From Vreelandella piezotolerans (lineage in GTDB: Bacteria > Pseudomonadota > Gammaproteobacteria > Pseudomonadales > Halomonadaceae): a DNA stretch of 64,000 bases. Numbering within the stretch: the first letter of the stretch is position 1; every line of letters begins with the position of its first letter. Both the position numbers and the translations under genes were made by a program. This document shows, piece after piece, positions 24,843 to 32,789 of this stretch. The notes under the pieces were generated by a model. The model was not told where the DNA came from and ran no database searches. It saw nothing but the letters and a program-made list of their open reading frames with translations. The DNA is taken from contig NZ_CP048602.1 in the NCBI RefSeq assembly GCF_012427705.1, positions 1,798,001 to 1,862,000 of the forward strand, in the 5' to 3' direction.

Positions 24843-25603
24843 CGAAAGGCGGCCACGCGGGTGTGAAAATCCTCGGTGGCCTTACACGCATCCTGCAGCT
24901 CACCTTCGAGCGTGATGGTCTCGTCGAGCGTTAGATTCCCCGCTTGTCGCATGGCCCGCTTCGTTGCCCCCAGCGCTTGGGGGGATTGCGTCACCAACGC
25001 CTGTGCCAGCGCGCGGGCTTCGGCTAGCACCTGATCATCTTCCACCGCTCGGTTAGCCAGGCCCAGCGCCACGCAGCGCTCGGCATCTATTGGGGTAGCT
25101 AGCGCCGCCATCTCGAAGGCCTGGGCGTGGCCTAGTTTGCGCACCAAGTGCCAGCACGCACCGCCATCGGGAATCAAGCCAATATTGATAAAGGCCAGTT
25201 TCAGGTAAGCCGAGCGGCCCATGACTACCATGTCACTGGCCAACACGTAGGAAACACCAATCCCCGCAGCGGCACCGCTGACCGCCGCAATCACGGGTTT
25301 TTCCATCGTCATCATGCTGCGCAGTGCTGGAAGAAAAAGGGTGGCTAACCGTTCGCTGGCGGGCGCAGTAGTGGCCTTCTCGAATTCCGCTACATCGGCA
25401 CCGGCACAAAAGGCGCTGCCTTCACCGCTGAGAATCACACAGCGCACCTTCGGGTCAGCTGCTACGTTGGCTAATCCCTCATTCAGCGCCAGGGCCGTAG
25501 GCTCGTTGAGGGCATTGCGCACCGCTGGGCGCGCAATGAATAGTTCGGCAATACCGCCTTCGGAGACGTTAACCCGCACTAAAGGCGTTGCTTCGCTGGT
25601 CAT
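24824..25603 (-). CDS. Enoyl-CoA hydratase/isomerase family protein
   Basis: Crotonase-fold protein, 259 residues. Oxyanion-hole segments: SAFCAGADVAEFE (about 63-75) and VSGAAAGIGVSYVLASDMVV (about 105-124). Where classic hydratases carry two catalytic Glu (positions near 144/164 of rat enzyme), this has INIGLIPDGGACWHL, so the second site is D, as in several isomerase/hydratase variants. Last gene of a four-gene minus-strand operon. AAGGAG precedes the ATG. Confidence 0.85.
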   Translation of the reverse strand: MTSEATPLVRVNVSEGGIAELFIARPAVRNALNEPTALALNEGLANVAADPKVRCVILSGEGSAFCAGADVAEFEKATTAPASERLATLFLPALRSMMTMEKPVIAAVSGAAAGIGVSYVLASDMVVMGRSAYLKLAFINIGLIPDGGACWHLVRKLGHAQAFEMAALATPIDAERCVALGLANRAVEDDQVLAEARALAQALVTQSPQALGATKRAMRQAGNLTLDETITLEGELQDACKATEDFHTRVAAFRQRRRK

Positions 25604-25613
25604 GCGCTGCTCC

Positions 25614-26732
25614 TTAAGCGGCGTCGAGCTGTTCGCTCACCGTCTCGAGGTGATAGTCGCTGTCGCCCAGGTAGTGATCGAACATCACCAGATGTTTGGC
25701 GTAGTGGGCCACGAAGCACTCGTCGGTCATGCCCATTCCACCATGCAGCTGGATGGCCTGTTCGGCGATAAAGCGCGCGGACTCGCCGCAGTACGCCTTG
25801 GCCGCGGCGATTTTATAGTCCCGCTCGTTAGCAGGCAGCGTGAGGCTGGTGGCGGCGAGAATCGCCATGGAGCGCGACTGCTCTAGGTGCAGGTGCATAT
25901 CCACCATGCGATGCTGTAGGGACTGAAATGTGGCCAGCGGCAGGCCAAACTGCCTGCGTTCTTTCAAGTAGGCCAACGTTTGGTCGCAGGCGGTTTCCAT
26001 GGCGCCGATGGCCTGGGCACACAGCGCGGCGCGGCCTAGCGCCAGCACCGCTGCCAGCGCGTCACCTGCGTCTTCGCTTAAGCAGTTCTCTAGCGGCAGC
26101 GTCACGTTATTCAGCGTCAGGTCACCGGCGTGCTGATCATCCATAGTGCGATAGGTGCGTACCGTGGTGCCTTGGGTATTGGCAGGCACGATGAACAGCC
26201 CGATCTTGCCGCTGGCCAGTTGGGCGGTCACCAGCGTCGCGGCGGCACTGTCTAGGTTGATGACCACATCTTTACACCCGTTAAGCTGCCACTGGCCCTC
26301 TTGCTGGCTCGCCTGGGTCGATATATCGAAGGCATCATAGCGGGCGTTTTGCTCTTGCCAAGCAAAAGCGAGCTGGTGTTCACCTTCCAACAGCGGAGCA
26401 AGCCAGCGCTCCTGCTGCGTGGGGTTGGCACATAGGGCGAGTAACTGACCGGGCATAACGAGGCCAAACAGGTAAGCTTCAGGAACCAAGCCGCGTCCTA
26501 GCGCCTGCATAATAATCATCAGATCGGTGCCGTCGCCGCCTAGCCCGCCCACGTCTTCGCTAAACGGCATGTGCAGCAGGCCCAGCTCGGCAAAGGTGCG
26601 CCACAGCGGGCTGGCGCCTTTGGCGGGCGCTTCCAGCATGGCACGGCGCTGCTCGGGGGTGACCTGGTCGGCCACCAAGCGTGTCAGTGTCTCTTCGAGC
26701 ATTCGCTGCTCGTCGGTAAGTGCAAAATCCAT
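25614..26732 (-). CDS. Acyl-CoA dehydrogenase, small/partner subunit (PimD-like)
   Basis: 372 residues with the acyl-CoA dehydrogenase fold (MDFALTDEQRMLEETLTRLV at the N-terminus; AIQLHGGMGMTDE near the C-terminus). The segment that follows HGGMGMTDE is FVAHYAKHLVMFDHYLGDS, so the usual YEG catalytic Glu is absent. It lies 9 bp behind a second, different acyl-CoA dehydrogenase gene. Such pairs (PimC-PimD of pimelate degradation, FadE/ChsE pairs of steroid degradation) form alpha2-beta2 enzymes with one active half, which is the likely arrangement here. AGGGGG lies before the ATG. Confidence 0.85.
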   Translation of the reverse strand: MDFALTDEQRMLEETLTRLVADQVTPEQRRAMLEAPAKGASPLWRTFAELGLLHMPFSEDVGGLGGDGTDLMIIMQALGRGLVPEAYLFGLVMPGQLLALCANPTQQERWLAPLLEGEHQLAFAWQEQNARYDAFDISTQASQQEGQWQLNGCKDVVINLDSAAATLVTAQLASGKIGLFIVPANTQGTTVRTYRTMDDQHAGDLTLNNVTLPLENCLSEDAGDALAAVLALGRAALCAQAIGAMETACDQTLAYLKERRQFGLPLATFQSLQHRMVDMHLHLEQSRSMAILAATSLTLPANERDYKIAAAKAYCGESARFIAEQAIQLHGGMGMTDECFVAHYAKHLVMFDHYLGDSDYHLETVSEQLDAA

Positions 26733-26741
26733 GGTGACCCC

Positions 26742-27935
26742 CTACATTCTTAAAATGGTTTTAGCGACGATGCTTTTCTGAATTTCGTTAGCACCGCCAT
26801 AAATCGATAGCTTGCGACGGTTAAAGTACTGGGCACTGGCGGCAGCACTTTGGGCGTCGTTGTCATCTAGCGACTCGTCGCCATGGAGAAACTCAGGGAA
26901 GAACGGCAGGGCGGCAGGGCCAAGTGCGCGGCGAGTAAGTTCGCTGATCTCCTGGCGCAGTTCCGAGCCGCGCACTTTCAACAGCGAGCTTTCCGCCCCA
27001 GGAACGCCGCCATCCCGTGCGGCGGCAATCACGCGCAGGTTAGTCACTTCCAGCGCCATCAGCTCAAGCTCGGCTTTCACCACCCGCTGGCGAAAGCTGG
27101 GTAGCGATAGAAGCGGTTTACCGCGATGCTGCACACGGGTGGCGAGCGACTTCAAATGACGCAGCGCCTGCTTGGCGTGACCAAGCCCGGCAATTCCGGT
27201 GCGCTCGTGGGTGAGCAAGAACTTGGCGCAGGTCCAGCCCTGGCCCTCTTCACCGACGCGGTTTTCTAACGGCACGCGGACATTGTCGAGAAACACCTCG
27301 TTGACTTCGTGGGCGCCGTCGAGAGTGATAATGGGGCGCACGGTGATGCCGGGGCTCTGCATATCGATCAGCAAAAAGCTGATGCCCGCCTGTTTTTTGG
27401 CGTGGGGGTCTGTGCGTACCAGGCAGAACATCATGTTGGCGTGCTGGCCCAGGGTGGTCCAGGTTTTCTGGCCATTGACGATGTAGTGGTCGCCATCACG
27501 CACGGCGCGGGTGGATAAACCGGCCAGATCCGAGCCGGCGCCGGGTTCGGAGTAGCCCTGGCACCACCAATCCTGGTTATTAAGAATTCGCGGCAGGTAG
27601 TGCCGTTGCTGCTCGACGCTGCCGAATTTCATGATCACCGGCGCGACCATATTGACGCCAAAGGGTACCACGGTAGGGGCGTGGGCGGCCGCGCACTCCT
27701 CGTCGAAGATATGCCGCTGCACCGGGCCCCAGCCTGGGCCGCCATGTTCGACGGGCCAGTTGGCCGCAAGCCACCCTTGCTCGCTGAGAATGTTCTGCCA
27801 GCGGATATGGTCATCGGCGCGCAGATGGCGGCCTAAACGCACGCGCTCACGAATGTCGCTGGGCAGTGCATCGGCTAGAAATCGGCGGACTTTCTCGCGG
27901 AATGCCTGCTCTTCGGGGCTAAACGTCAGGTTCAT
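26742..27935 (-). CDS. Acyl-CoA dehydrogenase, large/partner subunit (PimC-like)
   Basis: 397 residues. WCQGYSEPGAGSDLAGLST is the FAD/substrate motif, and the C-terminus is RKLSIYGGANEIQKSIVAKTIL, i.e. YGG in place of the usual YEG. The catalytic base must therefore be another residue, as in members that carry it in an upstream helix. The ATG at 27935 (MNLTFSPEEQAFREKV) overlaps the upstream gene's stop as ATGA; in-frame sequence further upstream belongs to the neighbour's reading space and is not family-like. Expected to pair with the product of the next gene. Confidence 0.86.
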   Translation of the reverse strand: MNLTFSPEEQAFREKVRRFLADALPSDIRERVRLGRHLRADDHIRWQNILSEQGWLAANWPVEHGGPGWGPVQRHIFDEECAAAHAPTVVPFGVNMVAPVIMKFGSVEQQRHYLPRILNNQDWWCQGYSEPGAGSDLAGLSTRAVRDGDHYIVNGQKTWTTLGQHANMMFCLVRTDPHAKKQAGISFLLIDMQSPGITVRPIITLDGAHEVNEVFLDNVRVPLENRVGEEGQGWTCAKFLLTHERTGIAGLGHAKQALRHLKSLATRVQHRGKPLLSLPSFRQRVVKAELELMALEVTNLRVIAAARDGGVPGAESSLLKVRGSELRQEISELTRRALGPAALPFFPEFLHGDESLDDNDAQSAAASAQYFNRRKLSIYGGANEIQKSIVAKTILRM

Positions 27936-29380
27936 GAGTGTGCATCCTCGGAAGGCGTCTTTTTGTGAGTCGATGAAGGGGATGGCAGTGTGGCTTGGCG
28001 GTGCGGCCCACCCAAATGGCGTGGGTAGCCCAACGCTTCCACCGCCAGCAGATCGATGTCGCTCTCGCGGTAGCAGGCCCCCTGCTGCGCCAGCGTCAGG
28101 CTCGCCTGCTCCATGGCGGACTGAGCATCGTTGTCGGGCGTTTGTCTTGCGGCGTGATAAAGCGTGCTCAGCACGCTGTGACACTGAGTCACCACCACGT
28201 TGGCTCGTAGCGCTTTGAGCGTTAAGGCCACCCGCTGCTGATCGGCTGCGTTGGCACCGTGATTGACCAGCTCATGGAAAGGGCCGCGTTCGGAAAGCAC
28301 TAAGCTGATAGGCGATGTTGAGGCATTTGCGGTAAGTAACTGCAGCGCTACGGTGACCGCTTGAGAAGGGCAGGCACTGGCATCTTCGCCAGGGGCGAGC
28401 AGGCATAGTTCGGTGCTGGCGTCTGGTGTGTGGGTCAGCGTGAGCTCAGAGCGCTGGGCCGCTTTCAGGAGCGTGTCGAATAGCGGATGCTCACCGACGA
28501 GGGCGATATGCGCAAAGGGCTGAGCACTGTCGACGCCGGGCACCACATGGGGATTTCTGGCGGCAAAAAACAGGTGAATCAGCCCTGCGCGCTGCGGAGA
28601 ATCCATGCAAGCCAGAAATAGCTCACGCTCGCGACGCAAACCCTCTTCCAGCGACGCGGCTTTGGTGCAGGCGTCAACGGCTTCTACAATGCGAAACGGA
28701 GAGAACAGTGCCGGCACGCTGGTTTCAAGCTGCTCTCGCATGGTAGCAATGGCCTGGGGGTTGGCTTCTGGGGAGGGTAACTGCCCGGTAATGCGCGCCT
28801 GCCGTTGTCCTGTGAGGATCGCTTGGGCCGCTGCCAAACCTGCCTCCAGCGGCGTTTGGGCATCGCTGATGGCATCGATGATGCCGAGATCCCGGGCTTC
28901 AGCGGCTTTCACAAACCGCCCGCTGGTGATGATCTCCAAGGCGTTTTCTACACCTACCAAACGGGGCAGCCGCTGGGTACCGCCCGCGCCAGGCAGCAAG
29001 CCCAGCTTCACTTCCGGTAAACCCACGCGGGTGCCAGCCAGCGCAACACGGTAGTGGCAGCCCAGTGCCACTTCTAAGCCGCCACCCAGCGCGGTGCCGT
29101 GTAACGATGCGATGAGTGGTTTGGGGCAGGCTTCTAATTGCGTAATGACATCCGGTAACAGCGGTGCTTGGGGTGGCTTGCCAAACTCGCGTATATCGGC
29201 CCCGGCGATAAAGGTACGCCCCTCTGCCATCACCACCAGTGCTTTGGCCTGTTGGTCTGCGATGCCCTCTTTCAATGCGCTAAGCAATCCGCTTCGCACT
29301 GCTTGGCCCAAAGCGTTGACCGGCGGGTTCGCGATACTGATGACGCCGACCTCGCCGTGTCGCTGATAGTGAACACTCAT
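27932..29380 (-). CDS. Enoyl-CoA hydratase fused to a degenerate 3-hydroxyacyl-CoA dehydrogenase remnant
   Basis: 482 residues; FadB/FadJ-type proteins are about 700. Residues 1-190 form a good crotonase domain: TFIAGADIREFG, HGTALGGGLEVALGCHYRVA, GLPEVKLGLLPGAGGTQRLPR with both catalytic Glu positions. Next comes the FadJ-like linker (LFFAARNPHVVPG), but where the Rossmann motif GxGxxG should start there is AHIALVGEHPLFDTLLKAAQ, and the middle is shortened. The tail keeps a trace of the C-terminal domain (LLAVEALGYPRHLGGP). So the hydratase should work and the dehydrogenase should not. First gene of its operon; GGGAG before the ATG; candidate operator 99 bp upstream. Confidence 0.82.
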   Translation of the reverse strand: MSVHYQRHGEVGVISIANPPVNALGQAVRSGLLSALKEGIADQQAKALVVMAEGRTFIAGADIREFGKPPQAPLLPDVITQLEACPKPLIASLHGTALGGGLEVALGCHYRVALAGTRVGLPEVKLGLLPGAGGTQRLPRLVGVENALEIITSGRFVKAAEARDLGIIDAISDAQTPLEAGLAAAQAILTGQRQARITGQLPSPEANPQAIATMREQLETSVPALFSPFRIVEAVDACTKAASLEEGLRRERELFLACMDSPQRAGLIHLFFAARNPHVVPGVDSAQPFAHIALVGEHPLFDTLLKAAQRSELTLTHTPDASTELCLLAPGEDASACPSQAVTVALQLLTANASTSPISLVLSERGPFHELVNHGANAADQQRVALTLKALRANVVVTQCHSVLSTLYHAARQTPDNDAQSAMEQASLTLAQQGACYRESDIDLLAVEALGYPRHLGGPHRQATLPSPSSTHKKTPSEDAHS

Positions 29381-29478
29381 AGTGGCTCCCGTGTTTCGCT
29401 ATGTGAAATTTAAGGTTGTTATTTGGAATCCAGTGATCATGGCGAAAGAGGCCGTTGGAGTCAATAATGCAAAACATG

Positions 29479-29495
29479 ATTTTGCATTGCGAAAT
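29479..29495. promoter_or_regulatory. Candidate catabolic-regulon operator, site 3
   Basis: ATTTTGC-ATT-GCGAAAT, the best palindrome of the four sites (one arm mismatch). It overlaps a further perfect inverted repeat AATGCAAAA-N5-TTTTGCATT (29466-29488), so two overlapping half-site pairs may bind two dimers. Lies 99 bp before the hydratase-fusion start. Confidence 0.62.
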
Positions 29496-29503
29496 AAAAA
29501 GCG

Positions 29504-29529
29504 AAAGAAAAGGCCGCCCAGAGGCGGCC
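29504..29529 (-). terminator. Intrinsic terminator of the TRAP-TAXI operon
   Basis: Perfect stem GGCCGCC-CAGA-GGCGGCC; read on the minus strand it is followed by TTTTCTTTC. It lies 39 bp after the stop of the second TAXI gene. Confidence 0.78.
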
Positions 29530-29568
29530 GAACGTGTCGAACTGCTGGCGGATAGCGATGCTGCATGG

Positions 29569-30714
29569 TTAGAAAACGGGATTTAATCCGGCGTCTTCAA
29601 GGGCGGTGCGGCGTGCTTCCATCCAGCCGTCGATGAACGCCGTTTCCTCTTCTGGCGCATTGGCTTGGTAGGTATCCCAGGTATCCATCAGAAGCTGCTG
29701 ACGCGCCACCAGGGCGTTTTGGTGGGCGTCCATGTCATCGGTCCATACGCCGCTTTCTCGGTAATACTCGACCACGGCGTCGTGGAAAGGCACTACCCAG
29801 GTCATATTTTGGTTCTCCAGCGCATAGCCGCTGGCCCCCGGGGCGTTATCCTTGTAGTCATCGAACGACTCCACCAGCGTGGTAATCAGGCCGGTGACGG
29901 TTTCTGGCGCTAAATCAGCGTTGCCCACCATGATCGGATAGGGATAGCTGGCGCTGGCAAGCGGCTGGTCAGCGTTAATACCTGCGCCTGAAGTGACGTC
30001 GTGGGGTTGGAAGTAGGGCGCCACCTCCAGCATCTGAGCCCAACCTGCTTCGTCTTCTGTGGGTAGCTCCGGCCACTGCAATCCACGCGGACTTGCCGCT
30101 AAGCGTTGGGCGGCAGGCGTCACCGTCGTAGTAATAGCGGCATCGGCACGACCGCTGATAATACCGTCGAAGGCGGCGTTGTAGCCGGGGAAATCGACAC
30201 GTTCAACGTCATCCCAGGTCAGTCCGGCAAACGCCAGATAGGCCTCGGCGGCTTTGTTCAGCGCGTCGTCGCCACGAAGATAAGCTAATCGTTTACCTTC
30301 AAGATCGGCGATGGATGACATCGCTACGTCGCCTGCTACCGCCATACCTAACCCAAAGCTGGCCATGGAGGTTGAAATCACGCGGATCGGCTGCGGGCCC
30401 CAGTCCGGCCCCGCGAACATCATCACGCCTTCGGAGCCGTAGTAGCTGGCAATGCCGCAGGCGCACAGATCCACACGACCGGTTTTCAGTGGGGTCATGC
30501 GCATGGTGTCGTTTTCACCGGGAATGACCCGGGACTGGGTGCCATGCTCCTCCTGAAGCAGCTGGCTGATCGCCATGATCTGCGCATGGCCGCTGGTGCC
30601 GGTGCCGTAAGCTGTCCAGTTCAAGGTGCTAGGCATGGCGCTGACGCTCCCTGCCGCCAGCAACCCCGCCGTTAAACTACCGAGTACAAGAGTGAGGGTT
30701 GTTTTTGTGCTCAT
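29569..30714 (-). CDS. TAXI-family TRAP solute-binding protein (second copy)
   Basis: Periplasmic receptor of the TRAP-TAXI class, 381 residues. Signal peptide with end GSVSA (about residue 23-25), then NWTAYGTGTSGHAQ. Family parts: RMTPLKTGRVDLCACGIASYYG, RGDDALNKAAEAYLAF, VTPAAQRLAASPRG. It is clearly a paralogue of the TAXI protein at 32790-33950 (long shared stretches such as GRVDLCACGIASYYG and LTWDDVERVD). The ATG at 30714 with GAGGAG is preferred over 30741, which would overlap the permease gene. Last gene of the operon. Confidence 0.87.
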   Translation of the reverse strand: MSTKTTLTLVLGSLTAGLLAAGSVSAMPSTLNWTAYGTGTSGHAQIMAISQLLQEEHGTQSRVIPGENDTMRMTPLKTGRVDLCACGIASYYGSEGVMMFAGPDWGPQPIRVISTSMASFGLGMAVAGDVAMSSIADLEGKRLAYLRGDDALNKAAEAYLAFAGLTWDDVERVDFPGYNAAFDGIISGRADAAITTTVTPAAQRLAASPRGLQWPELPTEDEAGWAQMLEVAPYFQPHDVTSGAGINADQPLASASYPYPIMVGNADLAPETVTGLITTLVESFDDYKDNAPGASGYALENQNMTWVVPFHDAVVEYYRESGVWTDDMDAHQNALVARQQLLMDTWDTYQANAPEEETAFIDGWMEARRTALEDAGLNPVF

Positions 30715-30733
30715 AAGACTCCTCGGGGTGATA

Positions 30734-32752
30734 TTAAGCATTAGCAGTGAGCGAACGCTGGTGATGGCGTTGGCTTAGGCGCGCAAGCGCAACGCCCGGT
30801 AGCAGCGCCGCTGCGGCCAAGCCGATTAATTCCCACTGGCTGAGGGGCACCATGCCACCACCGGGTAGTGCCAGTAGCAGGCCTGCTATGAGCACGAGCG
30901 CGCGGATGACCATTTCTTGTAGGGCGCCGTAGCCCAGCCGACCCACGCCCATCAGGTAACCTTGCATGGCAGAGGCAAACAGGACGATGCCGATCACCGC
31001 TTGGATGAACACGGCAACGATCATCAGTGGTTCGCCCTGCATGATCAGCGCAGGGTTGAGTACGAATAGGAAAGGAATAAAGTAAATCACGCTGCCTAGA
31101 CGCATGGCCTGCAGCCCGGTTTCCATCGGGCGGGCGCCTGCCACGGTGGCTGCTGCAAAGGCACCCAGCGCGACGGGAGGGGTAATAAAGCTGAGCATGC
31201 CCCAGTAGAGAATGAACATGTGAACCGCCATGGGATCCAGGCCGCCGCCCTGAATCAGTGCAGGAGCCAGCGCCACCGCTAGGAAGATGTAAGCCGCGGT
31301 GACGGTCATGCCAATGCCCAGCACGAAGCTGGTGACCGCGCCCATGATCAACAGCAGTGGCACGCTACCACCAGCGATATTGATGAAGTCGTTGGCAATG
31401 GTGCCCGACAAGCCGGTCATGGAGAGCGCACCGACCAACATGCCAACGCCCGCTAGAATGGCGATCAGTTCGGCAAACAGTTTGGCCGCGGATGACAATG
31501 TCTCCGTGACATCCTTCCAGCCCCAGCGGTTGTGCTTGGAGAGCTGATTGAGCACCAACAGCAGGGCGGTGGCGTAGAAGGGGGCCACGGCCTCGCGCTG
31601 CATGACCAGCAGCATCCATACCAGCAGGCCGAAAACGAAAATAAAGTACCAGCCCTCTTTTAGCGTTTGTTTGATCGAGGGTAGCTCAATGGCGGGTAGG
31701 CCTTTGATGTCGTTGCGCGCGGCATAGGCATCGATTTGAATGAACAGACCTAGAAAATAGAGAATGGACGGGATCACCGCCGCCAGGGCGACGGCGGCGT
31801 AAGGAATGTCCAGAAACATTGCCATCACGAACGCGGTGGCCCCCATGACAGGCGGCATCAACACGCCACCCGTCGAGGCGCAGGCTTCCACGCCGCCGGC
31901 AAACGAGCGGCTCATGCCAATCCGGCGCATGGCGGGAATCGAGAGTACCCCGGTGGTCAACACGTTACTGATCACACTGCCGCTCATGGAGCCCATCAGG
32001 CCGCTGGAGAAAATCGATACCTTGGCCGGGCCACCTCGCACATGGCCAAGCAGTGCAAATGCCAGATTAATGAAAAACTTGCCGCCGCCGCTTTTTTGCA
32101 GCACCACGCCAAAGACCAGAAAGCCGATCACCAAGCCTGCGAAGGCCTGTAGCGGTACCCCCATGATGCTTTCGGTGCTCATGGTGTGGTACATCGCCGT
32201 TTCAGAGAGGCTGGAAGGGAACGCTTGGATAGGTCCAGGGACGATATCGGCGACCAACGGGTAAAGAGAAAACAGTCCAGCAATGATCGCAATGGGCAGG
32301 CCGCCCGCCCGTCGAGCGGCTTCGATGATCAGTAACCAGTAGGCATAGCTGAAATAAATGGCGATATCAGGAGCGGCAAACGCCCAGCCGCGCTCGAGAA
32401 TAGGGACGGCGTTGTAAACAAAGTAGCCGCCTACGATCAGCGTTGCGGCGCTCAACAGGTAGTCATACAAGGGAATGGGTTGCTCCTGCTGGCTGCTGCG
32501 CATGGGCCATAGCAGAAACACCAGCGGCAGAAGCAGTGCCACCACTGCGTAGTAAAACTGCGTTTCTAGCCCGGTGACGAACGTGAGCAAGCCCCAGTTA
32601 AACAGGTAGTCCAGCGTCATCATCATGAGGAGCACGGTGACGGTGGCCGGTACCCAACGAAGCGCCAGTGGCAGCTCGCGAATTTGGCTGATTTTTTCTT
32701 TGACCTGCGCCGTGTTGGCAGGTGGTGTTTCAGTGCTCATAGGGCGTTCCAT
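30734..32752 (-). CDS. TRAP transporter fused permease (4TM/12TM)
   Basis: 672 residues holding the small (DctQ-like) and large (DctM-like) membrane subunits in one chain, as is usual for TRAP-TAXI systems. The first third has the small-subunit helices; then the DctM-type region with GGPAKVSIFSSGLMGSMSGSVISNVLTTG and ACASTGGVLMPPVMGATAFVMA, the typical substrate/Na-site segments. A proton or Na gradient drives import; no ATPase is needed. Two starts are possible (32752 and 32740, MSTETPP); neither has a strong ribosome site. Flanked by two TAXI receptor genes on the same strand. Confidence 0.88.
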   Translation of the reverse strand: MERPMSTETPPANTAQVKEKISQIRELPLALRWVPATVTVLLMMMTLDYLFNWGLLTFVTGLETQFYYAVVALLLPLVFLLWPMRSSQQEQPIPLYDYLLSAATLIVGGYFVYNAVPILERGWAFAAPDIAIYFSYAYWLLIIEAARRAGGLPIAIIAGLFSLYPLVADIVPGPIQAFPSSLSETAMYHTMSTESIMGVPLQAFAGLVIGFLVFGVVLQKSGGGKFFINLAFALLGHVRGGPAKVSIFSSGLMGSMSGSVISNVLTTGVLSIPAMRRIGMSRSFAGGVEACASTGGVLMPPVMGATAFVMAMFLDIPYAAVALAAVIPSILYFLGLFIQIDAYAARNDIKGLPAIELPSIKQTLKEGWYFIFVFGLLVWMLLVMQREAVAPFYATALLLVLNQLSKHNRWGWKDVTETLSSAAKLFAELIAILAGVGMLVGALSMTGLSGTIANDFINIAGGSVPLLLIMGAVTSFVLGIGMTVTAAYIFLAVALAPALIQGGGLDPMAVHMFILYWGMLSFITPPVALGAFAAATVAGARPMETGLQAMRLGSVIYFIPFLFVLNPALIMQGEPLMIVAVFIQAVIGIVLFASAMQGYLMGVGRLGYGALQEMVIRALVLIAGLLLALPGGGMVPLSQWELIGLAAAALLPGVALARLSQRHHQRSLTANA

Positions 32753-32789
32753 CCATCGGCAGGGGCGGCGAGCGCCGCCCCATGGCGAG

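Noticed and set aside
27936..28184. Upstream extension of the large acyl-CoA dehydrogenase frame
   Set aside because: Sequence is inside the neighbouring hydratase gene and Arg/Gly-rich; the ATG at 27935 starts the normal fold.
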